27,182 bases of DNA from a virus. The position numbers were made by a program, and so were the translations under genes. The DNA is taken from the IMG/VR virus record IMGVR_UViG_3300022934_000143, positions 1 to 27,182 of that record; one strand, written 5' to 3'. The notes under the pieces were generated by a model that was given only the letters and a program-made list of their open reading frames with translations, was not told the DNA's origin and made no database searches. Shown piece by piece: positions 1-7,681 of the stretch (the stretch's first letter is position 1; the number at the start of each line of letters is the position of its first letter).

Positions 1-1
1 G

Positions 2-1312
2 CTTATGGGGCCGGTTGGGTCTGGTAAGTCGGTGGCGAGTTGTTTTGAGATTGTGCGTCGGGCGAGTGCGCAGGAGCCGAACGAACAAGGCATACGCAAA
101 ACGCGGTGTGCTGTTGTGCGTGAGACCGTGCGGCAGCTGACGGATACGACGATTAAAACATTTCTGGACTGGTTTCCACCTGGCCCATGTGGTCAGTTCA
201 TGCGTACGACCAAGACGTATTTCTTTAAGGTTGGCGATGTTGAGTGTGAGATAATGTTTCGAGCGCTTGATGACGCGGACGACGTAGCGAACCTGAACTC
301 ACTCGAGCTTACCTTCGCGTGGTTCAACGAGTGCAGGGATATTAACTCCGAGATTGTCGATGCGATGTCTAAACGTATCGGGCGTTTTCCTTCTAAGAAG
401 GACGGCGGGCCAACGTGGCATGGTATGTGGGGGGACACCAACCCACCGACTATGGACACTTGGTGGTATTATCAGATGGAGAAGCTTGATCCTAAAGACG
501 GAGTCAGCCTTAACGACAACGGGTGGGATGTGTTCAAGCAGCCCTCCGGACGTAGCATCTATGCAGAAAATGTGGAGAACTTACCAGATGGATATTATGA
601 CACCCAGGGGCGTAGCGAAGAATATATACGGGTCTTCATTGACGGAGAGTACGGACTCAGCTCAGCAGGTCAGCCAGTCTACAAGTATTTCAGACCGGAC
701 TATCACATGGCTGATGAGACTCTTAGCCCTATCCTCAATGGGGTTCGTCCTATCGTTGTTGGTATGGATTTGGGGTTGACACCGGCAGCAGTTATAGGGC
801 AACAAGACCCCCGTGGACGGGTGCTGGTTCTCGATGAGGCAGTCTCATTCGATATGGGCATTCAGCGCTTCGTCCGCACGATTCTCAAACCTATGATCTA
901 TGACCGGTTCTCCGGCGCACCAATACTTGTTGTGACAGACCCAGCAGGTATTCAGCGTGCCCAGACCGACGAACGCTCGGCAGTTGACATCATCAAGGCC
1001 GAAGGTTTCCGCGTTATCCCAGCTAAAACAAACAATGTGTCGGCTCGTCTTTCCGCAGTGGACGATTTCCTTATGCGGCACGTTGATGGCGATAGCGCGT
1101 TTTTACTTGACCCAAAATGTTCGCAGCTAAAAGCTGCTATGATGGGCGGGTATCGTTTCCACCATAAGAACGGAAACATTGATAAAAATAACCACTCTCA
1201 CATTGCAGAGGCTTTACAATACTTCATGCTCCATGTATCTACAGCAGGAGAAGGGTCACACATCCCAGTACGTCGAGAAGTCAAAAGGGTTGCAGCTTCA
1301 GGCTGGACTTGA
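2..1312 (+). CDS. terL: Terminase large subunit (5' partial)
   Basis: DNA-packaging motor: an ATPase that pumps DNA through the portal and a nuclease that cuts the concatemer. The frame is open to the left edge, so the true start is outside the window. Counting from the first ATG (position 5), Walker A is GPVGSGKS at residues 2-9. A Walker B-like strand FAWFNE lies near 104-109, with Asn where Asp is usual, as occurs in some phage terminases. A coupling-type segment WGDTNPP is at 142-148. The RuvC-like nuclease half shows the acidic residues expected: GMDLG (D255), VTDPAG (D312) and SHIAEALQY (399-407). Since Walker A normally sits tens of residues from the N-terminus, only a short N-terminal piece is missing. 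The small terminase subunit is probably upstream. A strong terminator follows directly, so this gene ends a transcript. Confidence 0.95.
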   Translation, partial: LMGPVGSGKSVASCFEIVRRASAQEPNEQGIRKTRCAVVRETVRQLTDTTIKTFLDWFPPGPCGQFMRTTKTYFFKVGDVECEIMFRALDDADDVANLNSLELTFAWFNECRDINSEIVDAMSKRIGRFPSKKDGGPTWHGMWGDTNPPTMDTWWYYQMEKLDPKDGVSLNDNGWDVFKQPSGRSIYAENVENLPDGYYDTQGRSEEYIRVFIDGEYGLSSAGQPVYKYFRPDYHMADETLSPILNGVRPIVVGMDLGLTPAAVIGQQDPRGRVLVLDEAVSFDMGIQRFVRTILKPMIYDRFSGAPILVVTDPAGIQRAQTDERSAVDIIKAEGFRVIPAKTNNVSARLSAVDDFLMRHVDGDSAFLLDPKCSQLKAAMMGGYRFHHKNGNIDKNNHSHIAEALQYFMLHVSTAGEGSHIPVRREVKRVAASGWT

Positions 1313-1358
1313 TAAGGTCTAATTGTCATCTCGAGACATCCTTCATAAGTTACCTCAC

Positions 1359-1396
1359 TTACCCTCTATGGATTGCCCCCATAGGGGGTAATTTTT
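1359..1396 (+). terminator. Rho-independent terminator after terL
   Basis: An inverted repeat of 13 base pairs (1359-1371 with 1379-1391, one G-U pair) closes a 7-base loop and is followed by five T residues (1392-1396). It sits 47 bases after the terminase stop codon and just before a promoter-like sequence. It therefore separates terminase transcription from the virion operon. Confidence 0.85.
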
Positions 1397-1402
1397 CTTG
1401 AC

Positions 1403-1431
1403 TTGCGTTAGAACCTGTTGCCATGTATAAC
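1403..1431 (+). promoter_or_regulatory. Candidate sigma70-type promoter for the virion operon
   Basis: TTGCGT (1403-1408) and TATAAC (1426-1431) are separated by 17 bases, matching -35/-10 boxes. A better -35 match, TTGACT at 1398-1403, is 22 bases from the -10 and so too far. The site lies between a terminator and the first virion gene, the largest gap in the window. A phage-encoded RNA polymerase promoter cannot be excluded, because such promoters have no general consensus. Confidence 0.55.
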
Positions 1432-1462
1432 TTAACGTATAGAATTTTGTAGGAGTGTAAAC

Positions 1463-1645
1463 ATGCACAAAGGAATGCCTTGCGGCTGTGGCAAACCTTA
1501 CACAGTCTACTCGGATAACCCCAAGATGGACACAAGCGGAATGGCTGAGCGTAAAGTTCGCCAATATAAGTCCGGCGGTGTTGTATACTCTGATAAGAAC
1601 GACCCCGACACTATAGTCGAAATGGACGATCTGGACGAGGAATAA
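1463..1645 (+). CDS. Small hypothetical protein with CGCGKP motif
   Basis: A 60-aa protein of unknown function, first gene after the promoter. AGGAG at 1451-1455 is a good ribosome binding site 7 bases before the ATG. It has two cysteines near the N-terminus (PCGCGKP, residues 6-12), a Lys/Arg-containing middle and a very acidic tail ending DDLDEE. No membrane segment is seen. Its stop lies 3 bases before the portal start, so the two are co-transcribed. A head-assembly accessory role is inferred from position only. Confidence 0.7.
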   Translation: MHKGMPCGCGKPYTVYSDNPKMDTSGMAERKVRQYKSGGVVYSDKNDPDTIVEMDDLDEE

Positions 1646-1648
1646 TGA

Positions 1649-3700
1649 ATGCTTAACGTTGTAAGTAACTCGGAACTACGCAAACGCGAAAAAGAGATCG
1701 TGGATAAAGAATTGGCAGCACGCCAAGCGAATCCCGTTGTTCTGGGCCTTGCAGCACACCTTCGTGCGTGCTGGGATGCAGCGCGACAAGCTAAGAAGCC
1801 TATTGAAAATATCATGCTTCGCGGACTACGCCAACGTAACGGAGAGTACGAAGCAGACAAATTAAAACAGATTCACGAGCAGGGCGGCTCAGACATCTAT
1901 ATGCAGATCACTGAGGTAAAATGCCGTGCAGCTGAAAGCTGGCTGCGCGATATTTTGCTAGATACAGGCTCTCCGCCTTGGGACTTAAACCCGACACCAA
2001 TTCCCGATTTATCGCCCGAGCAGACAACCGAGTTGCAGAACGCGTTTGCGTCTGTAGTGACTAGAATCGTAGAGAATGAAGGCCGTGCGCCGACACCCGA
2101 CGAGATGGTCGAGCTAAAAGAAATGGTCGCGCAGGACTACCGGTTTAAGCTTCTTGAGGCTGCAGACAACCGTGCGCAGAAGATGAAGGTTAAGATTTCA
2201 GATCAGTTTGCTCAAGGCGGTTGGTCGGATTCTTTCAACGAGTTTATTACTGACCTAGTTACTTACCCATGTGCCTTTGTTAAAGGGCCAGTTATCCGCA
2301 GGCAGCGTAAGCTAGGCTGGGCTGTGGGTGAAGATGGCCGCACAGTCGTAGAGGCTGACGAGATTATCGCGCCGGAGTTTGAGCGTGTTGACCCGTTCCG
2401 AATCTACCCCGAGCCAGGTATTTCTAATATCAACGAAGGGTATTTGTTTGAGCATCATCCCCTAAGTCGTACCGAACTGGCCGACCTTATTGGCGTGCCA
2501 GGGTACGATGATGACGCTATCCGTAAGGTGCTGGACATCGGCAACGGATCATCGTGGATTAACGAAGACGTAGAGCTTATTAAGGACGAGGAGGAGCGTA
2601 AGTTCCACTCGTTTAACAGGCCAACAGAAACCTTTGACGCTCTAGAGTTCTGGGGCAAAGTCACCGGTAAGATGCTTATCGAGTGGGGTCTTGACGAGGA
2701 CGAGATTGAAGAAGAGCATCGTGAGTATGATGCGAATGTGTGGATCGTTGGCAACTATGTCATCAAAGCCATCCTCAATTACGATCCGCTAGGAGAAAAA
2801 CCCTATGCTAAAACATCTTTCATTAAACGCCCTGGCGCTTTCTGGGGTAGCGGCATACCGGAAATTATTGAAGACATTCAAGGAGTTTGTAACGCAGCTG
2901 CGCGTGCTCTTGTCAACAACATGGGAATCTCTTCTGGCCCTCAAGTCGAAGTTAATCTCGAGCGTATCCCACCAAATGAAGACATTACGCAACTCCATCC
3001 TTGGAAGATTTGGCAAGTAACAAACGATCCGTTGGGGTCAAGTGCGCCAGCCGTGCGGTTTACGCAGCCTGACGACAACGCTACTACGCTACTTGGCGTA
3101 TATGATAAGTTTAGTAAGTTGGCGGACGACCATTCAGGTATTCCGTCATATGTGTACGGCGACCTTAATGTACAGGGCGCAGGACGCACATCCTCAGGGC
3201 TGTCTATGCTTATGGGCGCAGCCGGTAAAGGTATTCGCCAAGTTGTTATGCACATAGACAGCGACATCATTAAACCGATTGTCCATCGTCAGTTCGTTTA
3301 CAATATGCGTTATGACGAGGACGAATCTATAAAAGGCGATGTTGAGATCATGCCAAAAGGCTCGATCAACCTTGCGGTTAAAGAGACCGTCAACATCCGC
3401 CGACTCGAATTTCTTAATGCAACCGCCAACCAGATCGACATGGAGATTGTTGGTAAGGATGGCCGCGCCGCGATTCTTCGTGAAGTGGCTAAAGGGTTGC
3501 AGATGCCTGTGGACGACATCATCCCATCTAGGGAGAAGGAAGGCTACATGAATCGGATGGCAGCTAAAATGCAGCTTGAAGCCGCTAAGGCAGAACAAGC
3601 CGCAGGAGGTTCGCCAGCTCCGGTGCAGCCCGACGGTACCCCCAAAGGTGGGCAGGATGCGAACATAGTTAGTAACCGCGACACAGGAGCAGCAGGATGA
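1649..3700 (+). CDS. Portal (head-tail connector) protein
   Basis: A 683-aa portal candidate: the twelve-fold ring at one capsid vertex through which terminase pumps DNA and onto which the tail is built. Support is its position (terminase, portal, scaffold, capsid), its size, and remembered portal-type segments. These are an N-terminal helical region with many aromatic and acidic positions, VDPFRIYPEPG at about 247-257, and a segment near 483-535 (KLADDHSGIPSYVYG, then GAGRTSSGLSMLMG) typical of the portal stem/wing region in podoviruses. The C-terminal 60 residues are helical, then Gly/Pro/Gln-rich and probably disordered. The start is fixed by GAGG at 1637-1640, 8 bases upstream. The stop overlaps the next gene by 4 bases (ATGA). 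Confidence 0.9.
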   Translation: MLNVVSNSELRKREKEIVDKELAARQANPVVLGLAAHLRACWDAARQAKKPIENIMLRGLRQRNGEYEADKLKQIHEQGGSDIYMQITEVKCRAAESWLRDILLDTGSPPWDLNPTPIPDLSPEQTTELQNAFASVVTRIVENEGRAPTPDEMVELKEMVAQDYRFKLLEAADNRAQKMKVKISDQFAQGGWSDSFNEFITDLVTYPCAFVKGPVIRRQRKLGWAVGEDGRTVVEADEIIAPEFERVDPFRIYPEPGISNINEGYLFEHHPLSRTELADLIGVPGYDDDAIRKVLDIGNGSSWINEDVELIKDEEERKFHSFNRPTETFDALEFWGKVTGKMLIEWGLDEDEIEEEHREYDANVWIVGNYVIKAILNYDPLGEKPYAKTSFIKRPGAFWGSGIPEIIEDIQGVCNAAARALVNNMGISSGPQVEVNLERIPPNEDITQLHPWKIWQVTNDPLGSSAPAVRFTQPDDNATTLLGVYDKFSKLADDHSGIPSYVYGDLNVQGAGRTSSGLSMLMGAAGKGIRQVVMHIDSDIIKPIVHRQFVYNMRYDEDESIKGDVEIMPKGSINLAVKETVNIRRLEFLNATANQIDMEIVGKDGRAAILREVAKGLQMPVDDIIPSREKEGYMNRMAAKMQLEAAKAEQAAGGSPAPVQPDGTPKGGQDANIVSNRDTGAAG

Positions 3701-3915
3701 TCCGGCCTACCCCTGAAGTTACTAAGGCACTAGCCGCAAGTGTGCGCCAATATCCGGTGATAGCCGAATGGTTTGCGGAATGGCGGATGCACGAGCTAGA
3801 GCAGCTACCCAGCGTCGCGCAGAATACGGCACTTGCACAGGGGCGGTGTCAGGTTCTGACAGAACTTTCTAAGTTCGTGAGCGAGTCCCCTGAGATAGCG
3901 GCAAAGTCGTCATGA
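3697..3915 (+). CDS. Small hypothetical protein between portal and scaffold
   Basis: A 72-aa, mostly helical protein with aromatic residues in WFAEWRMHEL (residues 25-34) and no cysteine-rich motif apart from a single Cys. It overlaps the portal stop by 4 bases (ATGA), which implies translational coupling. Small proteins at this place in podoviruses are often head-assembly accessories, but the sequence gives no specific function. Confidence 0.75.
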   Translation: MIRPTPEVTKALAASVRQYPVIAEWFAEWRMHELEQLPSVAQNTALAQGRCQVLTELSKFVSESPEIAAKSS

Positions 3916-3952
3916 CAGCTGCTAATTACGCACACCGATAGGAGCGTTCAAC

Positions 3953-4957
3953 ATGGCAATACCAAAGCAAGTTCAGATGCAGTCTGAGGCAGTACAAGAA
4001 CTCTATAAGGAACTCAACGGGGAAGTTGAGGCACAGGGCGATGCGCCCGAGGCCGCAGCTAACGATGCTGAGCAGCCTGTAGAGGAGGTTGTAGCCAACA
4101 GTGCAGCGGAGCAAGCACCCCAGTCTGGTACCGAGGAGCAAGGAAAACCGGACACCAAATCTGAAGAGACTTGGGAGCAGAAGTACAAAACACTGCAGGG
4201 TATGTACAACGCTGATGTTCCGCGCATGAAAGCGGAGAATCGTGAGTTGTCGTCCCGTGTTGCTCAAATGGAGCAGCTGCTTAGCACATTAAATTCTCAG
4301 CCTGCGCAGCCTGAGTCTGTTGATCCTTTGATTACAGATAAAGATGTTCAGGAGTACGGGGATTCTATTGATGTTATGCGGCGTGCAGCACGAGAGGAGT
4401 TGGCTCAGTCCAACGCTCGGGTGGCACAGCTTGAACAGCAGATCGTGCAGATGCAAGCCAGCGTATTACCGCAGATGAATCAAATCTCGCACGCACAGGC
4501 GCAATCAGCAGAGCAGGGGTTTTGGGCTGATCTTTCAAGGAGAGTTCCTGATTGGAACGCTATCAACGAGAGCGCTGACTTTCAGTCATGGCTGTTGGAG
4601 GTAGACCCACTTACAGGAATTTCACGCCAAACGTATCTAGAAGACGCGCAAGCTAATCTAGATTCAAGCCGCGTGGCTCAGTTCTTCATGTCTTGGCCAG
4701 GGGCAAAAAGTGTGTCAGTTGCTCAAACCAGTCGGAAGGCTCCGTCTAACCAGTTGGAGAAGCAGGTATCCCCAGGGCGAGGTCGCTCAGGGACAAATAC
4801 TATGCCATCCGAAGGCCAGACGTACTCTCCAGCGGACATTGAAGGCTTCTTTGATGCCGTCCGTAAAGGTAAGTACAAAGGTCGGGAAGAGGAGCGTGGC
4901 CGAATAGAGCGTGACATTTTCGCAGCCCAGCGAGAAGGTCGCATAGTCACTGCATAA
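3953..4957 (+). CDS. Capsid scaffolding protein
   Basis: A 334-aa protein placed directly before the major capsid gene, the usual scaffold position. Residues 1-75 are Glu/Ala/Gln-rich and probably disordered. Residues about 80-110 and 140-175 look like coiled coil, with heptad-like LxxxxxxLEQQ patterns. The C-terminus is highly charged (RKGKYKGREEERGRIERD), as expected for the helix that contacts coat protein. Size and composition fit podovirus scaffolds such as T7 gp9. It is expected to be transient in the prohead and lost from the mature virion. Start: ATG after GATAGGAG at 3939-3946. Confidence 0.8.
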   Translation: MAIPKQVQMQSEAVQELYKELNGEVEAQGDAPEAAANDAEQPVEEVVANSAAEQAPQSGTEEQGKPDTKSEETWEQKYKTLQGMYNADVPRMKAENRELSSRVAQMEQLLSTLNSQPAQPESVDPLITDKDVQEYGDSIDVMRRAAREELAQSNARVAQLEQQIVQMQASVLPQMNQISHAQAQSAEQGFWADLSRRVPDWNAINESADFQSWLLEVDPLTGISRQTYLEDAQANLDSSRVAQFFMSWPGAKSVSVAQTSRKAPSNQLEKQVSPGRGRSGTNTMPSEGQTYSPADIEGFFDAVRKGKYKGREEERGRIERDIFAAQREGRIVTA

Positions 4958-4960
4958 TTA

Positions 4961-4968
4961 GAAGGAGG
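4961..4968 (+). promoter_or_regulatory. Strong ribosome binding site for capsid gene
   Basis: GAAGGAGG, a near-perfect anti-SD complement, lies 5 bases before the capsid ATG. It fits the need for the most abundant virion protein to be highly translated, since no separate promoter is evident here. Confidence 0.7.
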
Positions 4969-4973
4969 CTATC

Positions 4974-5879
4974 ATGGCTTTTGCAGTATCATCAGGTCGT
5001 CCGGACTACTCCGGCAATTTTATCCCTGAGATTTGGTCGGGCAAACTCATCGAGAATTTCTACGATGCGACTGTCCTATCCGCAATCTCTAACACTGACT
5101 ACGAAGGTGAGATTCGTAACATGGGTGATACGGTTAATATCCGTACTACTCCGGAAATCACCATCAAAACCTACGTTAAGGGTCAGACTCTTGCAGTCGA
5201 AAACCCTGACAAGGCTAAGCTGCAGCTCGTAATCGACAAAGGCGAATACTTCGCTTGCGTTGAAGACGACGTTGACCAAGTTCAGTCTGACATCGCATTG
5301 ATGGATCAGTGGTCTAAAGACGCTTCTGAGCGTATGAAGATCAAGATTGACCAGCGCGTGTTGACTGATCTGTTGCCTGACGTTAGCGCGAGCAACAAAG
5401 GTGCAACAGCTGGTCGTATCTCCGGCAACCTAAACTTGGGTGTAGCCGGTACTCCACTATCTCTGACAAAGACCAATGTCATCGACTCTATTGTTGATGC
5501 GGGTACTGTGTTGGACGAGGCTAACTGTCCTGAACAGGATCGTTTCCTTGTTATCCCAGCAAAGATGGCTGGTCTTATCAAGCAATCTGACTTGAAAGAC
5601 GCGTCTATCACTGGCGACAACACTTCACCTCTTCGCAATGGTCGCCTTGGCATGATTGACCGTTTCACAGTCTATGTGTCTCACAACCTGTACAAGTCAG
5701 GTGCTGAGTTCAGCTGTATTGCTGGTCATAAGATGGGCTTCACTTTTGCATCTCAGATGACAAATATGGAAACCATCCGTTCAGAGACAACTTTCGGCAA
5801 CATTATCCGTGGTTTGCAAGTTTATGGCTATAAAGTAGTTAAGCCAGAAGCTCTCGCAACTATGGTTGTCAGCGTATAA
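4974..5879 (+). CDS. Major capsid protein
   Basis: A 301-aa coat protein, probably HK97-fold, following the scaffold and led by the strongest ribosome binding site seen here. The N-terminal part (PEIWSGKLIENFY, about residues 18-30) leads into NMGDTVNIRTTPEI, typical of the N-arm and E-loop side of capsid proteins. The middle has a DQRVLTDLLP helix. The C-terminal half carries FLVIPAKMAGLIK, a surface strand pair (GRLGMIDRFTVYVS) and a final beta-strand region (IIRGLQVYGYKVVKPEAL), common in podovirus coat proteins. No long extra domain and no cleaved prodomain are apparent. The call is strong from order and pattern together. Confidence 0.92.
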   Translation: MAFAVSSGRPDYSGNFIPEIWSGKLIENFYDATVLSAISNTDYEGEIRNMGDTVNIRTTPEITIKTYVKGQTLAVENPDKAKLQLVIDKGEYFACVEDDVDQVQSDIALMDQWSKDASERMKIKIDQRVLTDLLPDVSASNKGATAGRISGNLNLGVAGTPLSLTKTNVIDSIVDAGTVLDEANCPEQDRFLVIPAKMAGLIKQSDLKDASITGDNTSPLRNGRLGMIDRFTVYVSHNLYKSGAEFSCIAGHKMGFTFASQMTNMETIRSETTFGNIIRGLQVYGYKVVKPEALATMVVSV

Positions 5880-5891
5880 GGAGAGACGATC

Positions 5892-6356
5892 ATGGCTACT
5901 TATAATGACGGTAAAGGCTATAATCTTGGTACTGGCGCGGCACACGTTGCTGCGGGCATTAACAAGGTTTCAGCCGTTTCTGTAACCCTAGACTTCGCAG
6001 CTATCACGACTGCTCGTGCGGCTGCAGGTCTTACTGCGCTAGCAGCAACTGACGTTTTGGAAGTTATCAAGATTCCAGCAAATACGCTGGTTACTTCGGT
6101 AGCTCTTAATGTCACCACTGCTGAAGGCGGCACTCTGACAATCGACGTTGGTGACGGCGACGATCCAGATGGCTACCTTGATGGCGTAAACGCTAACACG
6201 GCAGCAGCCTACATTACCACTCCGTCAGCCGGTACTCCTACTGGTTTGGCAAGCGGTAAGTATTACACTGCAGCAGATACGATTGATGTGACTACTGTTA
6301 ACGCAGCAGACGCAGCAGTTATGACGCTGACAGTTGTAATGGTTGACTGCTCATAA
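5892..6356 (+). CDS. Beta-rich structural protein, possible capsid decoration or fibre protein
   Basis: A 154-aa protein rich in Ala, Thr, Val and Gly with alternating beta patterns and almost no charged surface except the acidic DVGDGDDPDGY turn (about residues 85-95), which looks like a calcium-type loop. It lies 12 bases after the capsid stop with its own ribosome binding site (GGAGAG) and is closed by a hairpin. This position and composition suit a capsid decoration protein or capsid-associated fibre. No family is recognised with certainty. Confidence 0.7.
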   Translation: MATYNDGKGYNLGTGAAHVAAGINKVSAVSVTLDFAAITTARAAAGLTALAATDVLEVIKIPANTLVTSVALNVTTAEGGTLTIDVGDGDDPDGYLDGVNANTAAAYITTPSAGTPTGLASGKYYTAADTIDVTTVNAADAAVMTLTVVMVDCS

Positions 6357-6362
6357 AGGATT

Positions 6363-6385
6363 GGGGGGCTTCGGCCCCCCTCTCT
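6363..6385 (+). terminator. UUCG-capped hairpin after the capsid genes
   Basis: Six G plus C pair with G plus six C (6363-6369 with 6374-6380) around a TTCG loop, followed by TCTCT (6381-6385). The stem is very stable, but the T-run is weak. It may act as a partial terminator or as an mRNA 3' end stabiliser that keeps capsid transcript levels above those of downstream genes. Confidence 0.65.
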
Positions 6386-6400
6386 AATCAGGAGGCGGAC

Positions 6401-6703
6401 ATGCCAAATATTGATGAACACGGAGTTAAAGCCGTACAACTAACCGCAAGTGACGTTGTTAGTGCGAAACGGGCTTATATAAACAAAGTTGTTGTTTACC
6501 ATCCTTTGTCTAGCGACTCTACTTACAATTTTTACGATTCCGCCACTAGCTCTGTTTCAGGGCTAACACCATATGTCTATCAGGTGTATGGAAAAAGTAC
6601 AGATTATTTAGATATGCCTAAGGGAGGCGTGTTATTTCACGATGGGATATACGCAACTGTTCAGGCCGGTACTACACTAACTGTATTTTTTACGGAGGCA
6701 TAG
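6401..6703 (+). CDS. Small beta-rich hypothetical structural protein
   Basis: A 100-aa protein preceded by AGGAGG. It alternates hydrophobic and polar residues throughout, consistent with an all-beta sandwich (KAYINKVVVYH, YNFYDSATS, GIYATVQAG, TLTVFFTE). It has no membrane segment and no cysteine. It lies between capsid genes and head-tail genes, so a virion surface or head-completion role is likely but unproven. Confidence 0.65.
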   Translation: MPNIDEHGVKAVQLTASDVVSAKRAYINKVVVYHPLSSDSTYNFYDSATSSVSGLTPYVYQVYGKSTDYLDMPKGGVLFHDGIYATVQAGTTLTVFFTEA

Positions 6704-6704
6704 T

Positions 6705-6953
6705 ATGGCTAAGCAGATCGACAAATCGAAGATGGCTTGTAACAAGCCAAAGCGGCAGGTACAGGGTGGCAAAAAATTTGTTGTTAAAGCCTGTCAAGAT
6801 GGTAAAGAAAAAATTATTCGATTTGGCGATGCCAACATGACGATCAAAAAAGATCAGCCAGGGCGGCGCAAAAATTTTCGTGCGAGGCATGGCTGTGACA
6901 GCAGACCTCCATCAAAGATGACCGCAAGATATTGGTCATGTAAGAAGTGGTGA
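6705..6953 (+). CDS. Small basic cysteine protein (82 aa)
   Basis: An 82-aa protein with strong positive charge and four cysteines (residues 12, 30, 64 and 79). It contains a conserved-looking block GRRKNFRARHGCD followed by a C-terminal TARYWSCKKW. I recall this block from many marine phage genomes, but no function has been assigned to my knowledge. The charge and Cys/His placement suggest nucleic-acid or zinc binding. GGAGG upstream lies within the end of the preceding gene. It is the first of three consecutive tiny basic genes. Confidence 0.75.
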   Translation: MAKQIDKSKMACNKPKRQVQGGKKFVVKACQDGKEKIIRFGDANMTIKKDQPGRRKNFRARHGCDSRPPSKMTARYWSCKKW

Positions 6954-6958
6954 TAGAT

Positions 6959-7120
6959 ATGGCGGCACCTAAAGCACAATCTAAAAAAGACGCCTGCTAC
7001 TATAAGGTGAAGTCAAGATATAAAGTTTGGCCCTCGGCTTACGCGTCAGGTGCCTTAGCAAAGTGCCGTAAAGTAGGCGCTAAGAACTGGGGTAATAAAA
7101 GTGGCAGTAAGAAAAAGTAA
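6959..7120 (+). CDS. Tiny basic protein with CYYKVKSRY motif (53 aa)
   Basis: An intact 53-codon frame from ATG 6959 to TAA 7118-7120. It contains KDACYYKVKSRYKVWPSAYA (residues 10-29), then GALAKCRKVGAKNWGN and a lysine-rich end. Two Cys and about a dozen Lys/Arg give it a strong positive charge. I recall the YKVWPSAYASGALAKCR pattern from marine phages and algal viruses, which supports it as a real gene despite its size. It starts 5 bases after the previous stop and overlaps the next gene by 20 bases. Molecular function is unknown; DNA binding is plausible. Confidence 0.8.
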   Translation: MAAPKAQSKKDACYYKVKSRYKVWPSAYASGALAKCRKVGAKNWGNKSGSKKK

Positions 7121-7373
7121 AGAGGGGGCAGACCTTAAACGGTGGTTTAAGGAGAAGTGGGTGGATGTACGCACTGGTAAGCCTTGTGGTAGACAACAAG
7201 GTGAAAAACGTGGTACTCCATATTGTAGGCCGAGCAAGCGAGTGTCGAGCGAAACGCCTAAGACTGCGTCAGAGTTAACAGCGGCGGAAAAGAAGAGTCG
7301 CGTGGCGCAGAAGAAGCGAATAGGACAGCCTGCAGGCAAGGCTAAACGTGTTAAACCTGTGAGGAGGTCGTAA
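7101..7373 (+). CDS. Small basic protein with RWFKEKWVD motif (90 aa)
   Basis: A 90-aa protein beginning at GTG 7101, since no in-frame ATG exists nearby. GGGG at 7089-7092 is the only candidate binding site. It has LKRWFKEKWVDVRTGKPCGR near the N-terminus, then GTPYCRPSKRVSSETPKT and a Lys-rich tail. This resembles a recurrent viral family, perhaps the one catalogued as DUF5872, but the name is from memory. The pI must be very high. It overlaps the upstream tiny gene in another frame and the downstream gene by TAATG, so the cassette is translated as a coupled unit. Confidence 0.8.
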   Translation: MAVRKSKEGADLKRWFKEKWVDVRTGKPCGRQQGEKRGTPYCRPSKRVSSETPKTASELTAAEKKSRVAQKKRIGQPAGKAKRVKPVRRS

Positions 7374-7681
7374 TGGCTAGATGGCTTAAGAACATCAACG
7401 ACGGTGAGATTTACGGCTGGAACGAAATTCTGGCGGAAAACCCGTTGACCGTAGAGGTTACGGAAGAAGAAGCATTTCCTGAAAAGTTTATACCCAAAAA
7501 ACAAAAAGGGCGTAAACCTAAGGTACAGTTAGACACTGAGATACCAGAAGAGCCAGATACTACTCCACCGGAGTTGGCTGCAGAAGTAACTAGGAGCTTA
7601 GAGCGTGCTAGAAATAGCAAAGGCCATTATATTGCTGATGACCCTAGCACCCCAGATAACGAAGCGTGGGTTGAGCAATGA
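7373..7681 (+). CDS. Acidic hypothetical protein (102 aa)
   Basis: A 102-aa protein that starts within the previous stop (TAATG) behind GAGGAGG. The N-terminus MARWLKNINDGEIYGWNEIL resembles short proteins found next to head-tail genes in podoviruses, where a similar (T/D)GE(I/V)Y.W pattern occurs. The rest is acidic and Pro-rich, likely flexible, with one basic patch (KKQKGRKPK). It is strikingly acidic beside three very basic neighbours. The function is unknown. Confidence 0.7.
   Translation: MARWLKNINDGEIYGWNEILAENPLTVEVTEEEAFPEKFIPKKQKGRKPKVQLDTEIPEEPDTTPPELAAEVTRSLERARNSKGHYIADDPSTPDNEAWVEQ

Noticed and set aside
354-779. A 141-codon plus-strand frame within terminase
   Set aside because: It overlaps a gene whose Walker and nuclease motifs are intact in the other frame, and the product shows no domain pattern.
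1398-1431. TTGACT as the -35 box of the virion promoter
   Set aside because: The hexamer is better than TTGCGT but lies 22 bases from the -10, outside the usable spacer range.
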